From assembly GCF_036246005.1 (NCBI RefSeq), contig NZ_CP109171.1, positions 3,646,001-3,710,000 on the forward strand: a DNA stretch of 64,000 nucleotides. The letters are read 5' to 3'. The position numbers and the translations under genes are program-made. The notes beneath the pieces were generated by a model. That model was not told the origin of the DNA. It was given only the letters and a program-made list of their open reading frames with translations, and did not search any database. The stretch's first letter is position 1; each line of letters opens with the position of its first letter. The DNA is from Streptomyces sp. NBC_01723 (GTDB lineage Bacteria > Actinomycetota > Actinomycetes > Streptomycetales > Streptomycetaceae). This document shows, in pieces, positions 58,564 to 64,000 of this stretch.

Positions 58564-61398
58564 TCAGGCGGACGCCAGCTGCTTGGCGATGACGCCCTCC
58601 CATTCCTTCTGCTGCGCGGGGTCGTTCAGCGAGGCCTCCCACTCCTCCTCCGTCTGGTTGTGCCTGGCCGGGTCGCACTTGAGGTCCTTGAGGAAGTCGC
58701 GGGCCTGCCGGCGGACGTCGTCGGGCACGTTCCGGCCCACGGGGACGGCCGGGCCGGCGGCGAGGGCGTAGATCTCCTGGGCGTTGAACTGCCGCTTGCC
58801 CTGCTTGATGCCCTTCGTCACCTTGAAGGCCTCCGCCCACGCGTCGCGCTTGCGGCCGCCCTTGCCGTCCTTGGACATCTTGGGCTCGGCGGCCTCGGTC
58901 TCCTCGGTGCCCTCCTGGGCCAGCGTGGGGCGGGCGTGCTTGTCGGGGTGCCGGACCGAGTCGTAGCGCTTGACGGCCTTCTTCCGGCCCTTGTGCACGG
59001 CGAGGCCGCCCAGGGCGGCCGCCGCCGCGCCACCCGCGACGGCGGGACCGACCGGTCCGCTCACCGCTCCCGCGACGGCCGCGACCGCGACCGCGCCGGC
59101 GGCGGTCCGCGCGACGTTGCCCGTCAGGTCGGCGGCGCGCTTGCGGAGCTTCCTGTTCTGCTTGTCGACGGCGTAGTCCCGCGCGGCGGCCAGGTGCCCC
59201 ATCAGCTCGTGCCTGAGGCCGTCGATGTCGCTCCGCTCCCTGTCGACGGCCTGCATGACGCCCTCGGCCGGCGCGCCCGAGAGTTTGGCGCACTCCCGCA
59301 CCAGATTCCCGGTCGACGTCCCCAACTCGTCCAGGACGTCCTGGAGTTTGCGGGTACGCGCGGCCGCCTCGCCCTGGAAGTGCTCCTTGAGCTTCTTCCG
59401 CTTGTCGAACGTGTCCTTGATGACGACGGTGTCGCGGGCGGCGATCAGCGTGGAGAACCCCATCGTCAGGGCACCTCCGGTGGCACCGAGGGGGGCGACG
59501 CCCGCCACGTTCTCGGTGTTCCGCACCGCGTTGTCGGTGATCTTCGTGACGTCGTTGACGCCCATGAGGGTGTTGGTCGCGAGGCCGGCGGTCTTCCCCC
59601 TGAGCTTCTTGCGGTCCTGGTGGGCATCGGGGCCCTTGCCCTTGCGCCCCTTGTAGCCTGCGGCCACGTCCCGGCCGTCGTTGACGATGCCCAGTGCGGA
59701 GTTCACCACGTTGACGCCGGTCTCGACCTGCCCCTGCTGTGCGGTCGAGCGCACCAGCCCCTGGTTCGCGTCCTGGGTGGCGTCCGACCGCAGGGGGCCG
59801 CCGACCGGCGCGCTGCCGCGCAGGACCGCCGTGTCCGCGGGGTCGATCCGCTGCTTGGCCTTGGTGAGGCTGAACGTCTCCTTGAGCCGCTGTCCGGCCG
59901 ATTTGCCCGGCTTCTCGGCACCGGACGCCGAGGCCTCCGACTCCTGCGCGGCCTCCTGCGCCTTCTTGGCCTCGGCCTGGGCGTTGCGCGCCTCGACCTC
60001 GGCGGTCCGCGCCCCGGTCTCGGTCGTACCCGCCGCCGAGTGCCGTCCGGCCGCGGCCGCCGCCCGGCCCTGCGCCTCGGCCGCCGTCGCCGCCTGCTCC
60101 CGGGCCGTACGGTCGGAGGCCGCCGCCTGCTCCCGGGCCTGGGCGGCGTTCGTCCCGTACGTCTCCGCGGCGGTCCGCGCCTTCCCGGCCTCCGCCCGCG
60201 CCCGCTCGGCGGTCTCCGCGTGCTCCCTCGCCTCGGCCAGAGCCTCGCCGTGCGCCTTGGCCGCGGCGTCGGCCTCCTCCGTCCGCCGCCGTGCCTCGTC
60301 GGCCGCGTCCTTCGCCCCCTGCCGCGCCGTCTCCCCGGCCGCCGCCCACCGCTTGCCCTCGGCGCCGGCCGCCGTCAGCGCCTCCTTCGCCGCCTCGGCC
60401 TCGCCCTCCCGCTCGTGCGCCTCGGCCTCGGCCTTGCCCGCGCGCTCCACGGCGTCCCTGGCGGCCTGCGCCCACTTCTGGACGTCCTTCTCGGCGGCGG
60501 CCCGCGTCTCCGCCTCGACCTCCGCCTTCGCCGCCCGCTCCTGCGCCTCGTCGTCGGCCGCCGACTTCCGCTTCGCCTCGGCCTCGGCCGCCTCGCGCGC
60601 CTTCTCCGCCTCCTCGGCCTCCTTCTGGAACCTGGCGGCGTCGGCCTCGGCGGCCTTCTGCTTCCGCAGCGCCTCCTCGCCCTGCTTCTGGAACCTGACC
60701 ACGTCGGCCTCGGCGGCCTTCTGCCGCTGCTCCGCCTGCTCGGCCTGCTTCTCGCACTTCTCCTGCTCGGTCCGAGCCGCCTCCGCCTTCTGGCGCGCCT
60801 GGTGCTCGGTCCTCCGCTGCGTCCCCGCCCGGCCCTCGGCGCCGGCCCGCTGCCGGTCCGCCTCCCGGGCCTCCGCGGTGTGCCGCCGCTCGTCGGCCGT
60901 CGACGTCCGCTGGTCCCGCTCCGCGGCCTCGGCGTCACGTGTCAGTCGATCCCGGTCCGCCCGGGCGGTGGCCGCCTGCTTGCGCGCGTCCACCGCCTCC
61001 CCGGACGCCTTCCACACCTCGTCCGCGGCACCGGCCCGGTCCAGCGCGGCCGCGGCGACCTCCTGCTTGCGCTCCTCGACCTCGTTCTCGGCGGCCTTCT
61101 GCTTCGCCTTCGGGTCGTCCGCCTGGGACTTCGGGGCCTGCTCCGGGGCCTGCCGCTCGGGCGCCGTCACCGCCGAGATCACCAGATCGTCCGCCGCCGA
61201 GGAGCCCGCCCGCTCCTGGCCCGCGGCCCTGGTGAGCTGGTCCGTTCCGGTCGCGCGCTGGATGACCGAGGAGACCGCCCGGTTGCCCGCCTTGGCCTGC
61301 AGCGAGGCCAGGGGCGTCTGCTGTGCCTGCGGGCGGTGCCGTGCCGGGGACGCGCCGGCCGGGTGGCGGCTCTGGGTTTCCCTCATGCGGTCCGACAC
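58564..61398 (-). CDS. Long alanine-rich coiled-coil protein, candidate eCIS cargo or structural protein
   Basis: The 944-aa protein has three parts. The N-terminal ~90 residues are disordered and contain LQAKAGNRAVSSVIQR (33-48), the same motif as in the DUF4157 protein. Residues ~90-520 are an almost unbroken Ala/Glu/Lys/Arg-rich coiled coil. The C-terminal ~420 residues are probably folded: TSLTKAKQRI-like start, MGVNDVTKITDNAVRNTENVAG, TLIAARDTVVIKDTF, and a long small-residue hydrophobic stretch at about 761-804 that could insert into a membrane. ATG 61396-61398, with a second in-frame ATG five codons later. It is divergent from the sheath gene. Function unknown; a delivered toxin or tape-like role is inference. 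Confidence 0.82.
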   Translation of the reverse strand: MSDRMRETQSRHPAGASPARHRPQAQQTPLASLQAKAGNRAVSSVIQRATGTDQLTRAAGQERAGSSAADDLVISAVTAPERQAPEQAPKSQADDPKAKQKAAENEVEERKQEVAAAALDRAGAADEVWKASGEAVDARKQAATARADRDRLTRDAEAAERDQRTSTADERRHTAEAREADRQRAGAEGRAGTQRRTEHQARQKAEAARTEQEKCEKQAEQAEQRQKAAEADVVRFQKQGEEALRKQKAAEADAARFQKEAEEAEKAREAAEAEAKRKSAADDEAQERAAKAEVEAETRAAAEKDVQKWAQAARDAVERAGKAEAEAHEREGEAEAAKEALTAAGAEGKRWAAAGETARQGAKDAADEARRRTEEADAAAKAHGEALAEAREHAETAERARAEAGKARTAAETYGTNAAQAREQAAASDRTAREQAATAAEAQGRAAAAAGRHSAAGTTETGARTAEVEARNAQAEAKKAQEAAQESEASASGAEKPGKSAGQRLKETFSLTKAKQRIDPADTAVLRGSAPVGGPLRSDATQDANQGLVRSTAQQGQVETGVNVVNSALGIVNDGRDVAAGYKGRKGKGPDAHQDRKKLRGKTAGLATNTLMGVNDVTKITDNAVRNTENVAGVAPLGATGGALTMGFSTLIAARDTVVIKDTFDKRKKLKEHFQGEAAARTRKLQDVLDELGTSTGNLVRECAKLSGAPAEGVMQAVDRERSDIDGLRHELMGHLAAARDYAVDKQNRKLRKRAADLTGNVARTAAGAVAVAAVAGAVSGPVGPAVAGGAAAAALGGLAVHKGRKKAVKRYDSVRHPDKHARPTLAQEGTEETEAAEPKMSKDGKGGRKRDAWAEAFKVTKGIKQGKRQFNAQEIYALAAGPAVPVGRNVPDDVRRQARDFLKDLKCDPARHNQTEEEWEASLNDPAQQKEWEGVIAKQLASA

Positions 61399-61728
61399 GG
61401 ACGATTCCCTCCTGACACCTCGTCACCGTCCCCGCTCGCGCGGGGCAGCGCCCCGGTGCGGCGGGACGGCGGGCCCCGGTCCGGGGCGTGATCGCAAGAT
61501 GACATCCTGGCGAACTGGCAGTCGACAAAAGATGTTGAATCAGAAATGCGAGGTGTCTGCCAGGGGGCCGCGGGGGAAACGCCCGGAAGCCCGGTGAATC
61601 TGCCCCAACGGGCACGACCAGGGGCAATCACCGTGCCCCCGCACTGGCACCGGAGGACGTTTCGGTGGGAGCAACGCGCGCGTGACGCTGAGAGGCGTCT
61701 TGTCTCGTACCCCCGAGGAGAGCAGAGC
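61399..61728. other. Divergent promoter region between coiled-coil and sheath genes
   Basis: This 330-bp gap holds no gene. An A/T-richer patch at 61490-61545 probably contains both promoters. On the minus strand TTGTCG-18-TGTCAT, and on the plus strand weak hexamers near TTGAAT (61533), are candidates. GAGGAG precedes the sheath ATG. Confidence 0.4.
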
Positions 61729-63333
61729 ATGCCGTCCTACCTGTCGCCCGGCGTCTACGTCGAGGAGGTGGCCAGCGGCTCGCGCCCGATCGAGGGGGTG
61801 GGCACCTCGGTGGCGGCCTTCGTCGGACTCGCTCCGACCGGCCCGCTGAACGAGCCCACGCTGGTGACCAACTGGACGCAGTACGTCGCGGCCTTCGGTG
61901 ACTTCACCGGCGGGTACTACCTCGCGCACTCCGTCTACGGGTTCTTCAACAACGGCGGCTCCGCCGCGTACGTCGTCCGCGTCGGCGGCTCGCCCGAGGA
62001 CGCGGCCGGCGACGCCACGGACGGCTCCGCCGCGCCCGCCGCCGTCACCGGCAGCGCCGCCAAGGCCGCACTGCCCGCCGCCGAGCCCAAGCAGCTCGGC
62101 ACGTTCGCCGTGACGGCCACCGGTGAAGGCCAGACCGGCCCGCTGACCGTCGAGGTCGCCGACCCTGAGGGCGAGGGCCCCGCCGAGCGCTTCAAGCTGA
62201 TCGTCAAGGACGGCGACAAGCCGGTCGAGACCTTCGACGTGAGCGCCAAGAAGGGCAACCGCTCCTACGTCGTCACGCAGGTCAAGGAGCGCTCCAAGCT
62301 CATCACCGTGACCGAGGCCGCGCCGTCCGCGCAGCTGGCCCGTCCGGAGAACCAGACCCTGACGCTGCCCGCGCCGCCGTCCGCCGCGCCCGCCGTTCCG
62401 GCCGGCCAGGACGAGACCGCGCACCCGGGCCCCGCCCAGTACCTCGGCGACTCCTCGGACCGCACCGGTTTCGGCGGCCTGGAGGCCATCGACGAGATCT
62501 CCATGGTCGCGGTGCCCGACCTGATGGCCGCCTACCAGCGCGGCGCGATCGACCTGGAGGCCGTCAAGGCCGTCCAGCTCGGTCTGATCGCGCACTGCGA
62601 GCTGATGGGCGACCGCGTCGCCATCATCGACCCGCCGCCCAGCCAGAACGCCCGCCAGATACGCGTCTGGCGCCAGGAGACGGCCGGCTACGACTCCAAG
62701 TACGCCGCCCTGTACTACCCCTGGATCAAGTCCTTCGACCCGGCGACCGGCCAGTCCCGCCTGGTCCCGCCGAGCGGCCACGTCGCCGGCATCTGGGCGC
62801 GCAACGACTTCGAGCGCGGTGTGCACAAGGCCCCCGCCAACGAGGTCGTGCGCGGCGCCGTCGACCTGGAGCTGCAGATCACCCGCGGTGAGCAGGACCT
62901 GCTCAACCCGATCGGTGTCAACTGCATCCGCTCCTTCCCGGGCCGCGGCATCCGCGTCTGGGGCGCGCGCACCCTCTCCTCCGACCCGGCGTGGCGCTAC
63001 CTGAACATCCGCCGGTACTTCAACTACCTGGAGGAGTCGATCCTGATCGGCACCCAGTGGGTGGTGTTCGAGCCGAACGACCACAACCTCTGGGCGCGCA
63101 TCCGCCGCAACGTCTCCGCGTTCCTGGTCAACGAGTGGCGCAGCGGCGCCCTGTTCGGCCAGAGCCCGGCCGAGGCCTACTACGTCAAGTGCGACGAGGA
63201 GACCAACCCGCCGGAGTCGGTCGACCTCGGCCGGGTCGTGTGCGAGATCGGCATCGCGCCGGTCAAGCCCGCCGAGTTCGTGATCTTCCGGTTGGCCCAG
63301 TTCTCCAGCGGCAGCGGGGAGCTGGAGGAGTAG
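61729..63333 (+). CDS. cis2: eCIS contractile sheath protein (Cis2)
   Basis: The 534-aa sheath protein begins MPSYLSPGVYVEEVASGSRPIEGVGTS, the standard phage/eCIS sheath N-terminus, followed by VAAFVGLAPTGPLNEPTLV. A variable outer domain occupies roughly residues 90-255 (Ala/Pro/Gly-rich, includes EGQTGPLTVEVADPEGEGP). The C-terminal conserved core includes GVNCIRSFPGRGIRVWGARTL, the family RYLNIRRYFNYLEESI and VKPAEFVIFRLAQFSSGS. It polymerises around the inner tube and contracts. ATG 61729 follows GAGGAG. The tube gene starts 82 bp downstream. Confidence 0.96.
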   Translation: MPSYLSPGVYVEEVASGSRPIEGVGTSVAAFVGLAPTGPLNEPTLVTNWTQYVAAFGDFTGGYYLAHSVYGFFNNGGSAAYVVRVGGSPEDAAGDATDGSAAPAAVTGSAAKAALPAAEPKQLGTFAVTATGEGQTGPLTVEVADPEGEGPAERFKLIVKDGDKPVETFDVSAKKGNRSYVVTQVKERSKLITVTEAAPSAQLARPENQTLTLPAPPSAAPAVPAGQDETAHPGPAQYLGDSSDRTGFGGLEAIDEISMVAVPDLMAAYQRGAIDLEAVKAVQLGLIAHCELMGDRVAIIDPPPSQNARQIRVWRQETAGYDSKYAALYYPWIKSFDPATGQSRLVPPSGHVAGIWARNDFERGVHKAPANEVVRGAVDLELQITRGEQDLLNPIGVNCIRSFPGRGIRVWGARTLSSDPAWRYLNIRRYFNYLEESILIGTQWVVFEPNDHNLWARIRRNVSAFLVNEWRSGALFGQSPAEAYYVKCDEETNPPESVDLGRVVCEIGIAPVKPAEFVIFRLAQFSSGSGELEE

Positions 63334-63415
63334 GCGGCCCCGCCGGCCTCGCGCGACCCCTCGGGCGTCGCCCCCGTACGCCATAGTCACTTAACACCAG
63401 AAGGACAGCGAACAC

Positions 63416-63862
63416 ATGAGTCTGAACCCGGGTGACTCCCTTACTTCACACAATTTCGGTCTGCAGATCGACGGTGTGACGGTCGAGTACCTCGCCGAGG
63501 TCAGCGGCCTGACCCTCGAGCAGGACGTCATCAAGTACCCGCAGAACAACGGCGCGACCGGCAAGAGCGAGATCGCGCTGCTGCCGGGCACCCAGAAGGA
63601 CGGGCAGTGCACCGTCGTACGCGGGATGACCCATTCCCCGTCGTTCACCACGTGGATCAACGACTCGATCAACGGCCGCATGGCCACCGCCCGCAAGAAC
63701 GCCTCGATCATCATGATGGACTTCGAGGACGTCCCGGTGAAGCGGTACAACCTCCGCAACGCCTGGTGCAGCAAGATCGACACGAGCACGGTGAAGGCGG
63801 GCGAGGCCGCCGCACTGACCGAGACCGTCACCATCGTGTTCGAAGAATTGGTCATCGAGTAA
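63416..63862 (+). CDS. cis1: eCIS inner tube protein (Cis1)
   Basis: The 148-aa protein is a T4 gp19-like/Hcp-fold tube subunit: SHNFGLQIDGVTVEYLAEVSGLTLEQDVIKY, then NNGATGKSEIALLPGTQKDGQCTVVRGM, MMDFEDVPVKRYNLRNAWCSKI and the closing LTETVTIVFEELVIE. It stacks in hexameric rings inside the sheath. ATG 63416 has an AAGGA about 11 nt upstream. Its TAA overlaps the ATG of the next gene (TAATG), so translation is coupled. Streptomyces loci often encode more than one tube paralogue; the next is beyond the window, if present. Confidence 0.95.
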   Translation: MSLNPGDSLTSHNFGLQIDGVTVEYLAEVSGLTLEQDVIKYPQNNGATGKSEIALLPGTQKDGQCTVVRGMTHSPSFTTWINDSINGRMATARKNASIIMMDFEDVPVKRYNLRNAWCSKIDTSTVKAGEAAALTETVTIVFEELVIE

Positions 63863-64000
63863 TGCGCCGTACGCCTGCCAAGGCACCCGCCGCGGCACAG
63901 ACCGCGGCGGCGGGAGCGGACTTCCCCCGTTCGGCTCCCGCCGCCGCGTCGGCGGAGGCGGGGTCCGGTCTTCCGGCCGCGCCTCCCGTCGAGGCGGTCC
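63862..64000 (+). CDS. N-terminal part of the next eCIS gene (partial)
   Basis: ATG 63862 overlaps the tube stop by one base. The frame reads at least 46 codons of Ala/Pro-rich, low-complexity sequence beginning MRRTPAKAPAAAQ and stays open to the right edge. The coupling places it in the same operon. The disordered start gives no family; a baseplate or accessory eCIS protein is expected from position. Confidence 0.6.
   Translation, partial: MRRTPAKAPAAAQTAAAGADFPRSAPAAASAEAGSGLPAAPPVEAV

Noticed and set aside
55723..61491. A very long plus-strand open frame (over 1,900 codons) across the eCIS anchor and cargo genes
   Set aside because: It is the antisense shadow of four to five well-supported minus-strand genes. 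Its translation is low-complexity Arg/Leu/Gly sequence with no domains, an effect of high GC.

Overview
The window is about 64 kb of very GC-rich chromosome (roughly 72% G+C by eye) with strong C/G bias at third codon positions, frequent GTG starts, ATGA/GTGA gene overlaps and several apparently leaderless genes. A sporulation-type c-di-GMP enzyme (CdgB), the HbpS/SenS/SenR heme-sensing set, DasR-type NagK/NagA and a contractile injection system all point to Streptomyces. Gene order matches my memory of the core region of the S. coelicolor chromosome between roughly SCO4316 and SCO4251; this was not checked by alignment.

Layout. 1-12.5 kb: a HelD-type RNA polymerase helicase, CutC, mycothiol-dependent isomerase-like proteins, two TetR regulators, an RpiR regulator with MurQ (cell-wall sugar recycling), an IS605-type transposase remnant and a frameshifted XRE/DUF397 locus. 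12.5-18.4 kb: lipoprotein, carboxylesterase, flavin oxidoreductase, GroEL with two tandem CIRCE operators, and a cold-shock protein. 18.8-20.6 kb: a threonine-synthase-like enzyme overlapping a MoaD/ThiS-like sulfur-carrier gene, both behind a clear SAM-I riboswitch. 20.7-24.1 kb: compatible-solute genes (gpgS, otsA, otsB). 24.4-28.9 kb: orphan sugar-binding lipoprotein, DasR-type operators, nagK-nagA and a PfkB kinase. 29-38.7 kb: a CBM-like membrane protein, cdgB, flavin reductase, GNAT, ArfB-like hydrolase, TerD, senR-senS-hbpS, a parS site and an M1 peptidase lipoprotein. 38.7-45.8 kb: a GNAT-Nudix fusion, pentapeptide-repeat protein, amine-oxidase-like flavoprotein, a SoxR-box-controlled quinone oxidoreductase, an MFS exporter and an APH(6)-like kinase.

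45.8-64 kb: the proximal part of an extracellular/cytoplasmic contractile injection system (eCIS). It has two LuxR-type regulators, the Cis16-like cap protein (DUF4255) and Cis15-like AAA+ ATPase. A divergent block follows: three membrane-anchored proteins sharing an almost identical N-terminal half but different C-terminal binding domains, a DUF4157/HELDH protein, and a 944-residue coiled-coil protein. The sheath, inner tube and the start of the next gene run off the right edge.

Two parts deserve most attention. The first is the SAM riboswitch, ThrC-like and sulfur-carrier unit, which fits homocysteine synthesis from O-phosphohomoserine better than threonine synthesis. The second is the eCIS accessory block, with gene-converted anchors and a shared N-terminal motif in two candidate cargo proteins. 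No tRNA, rRNA or CRISPR array was seen.
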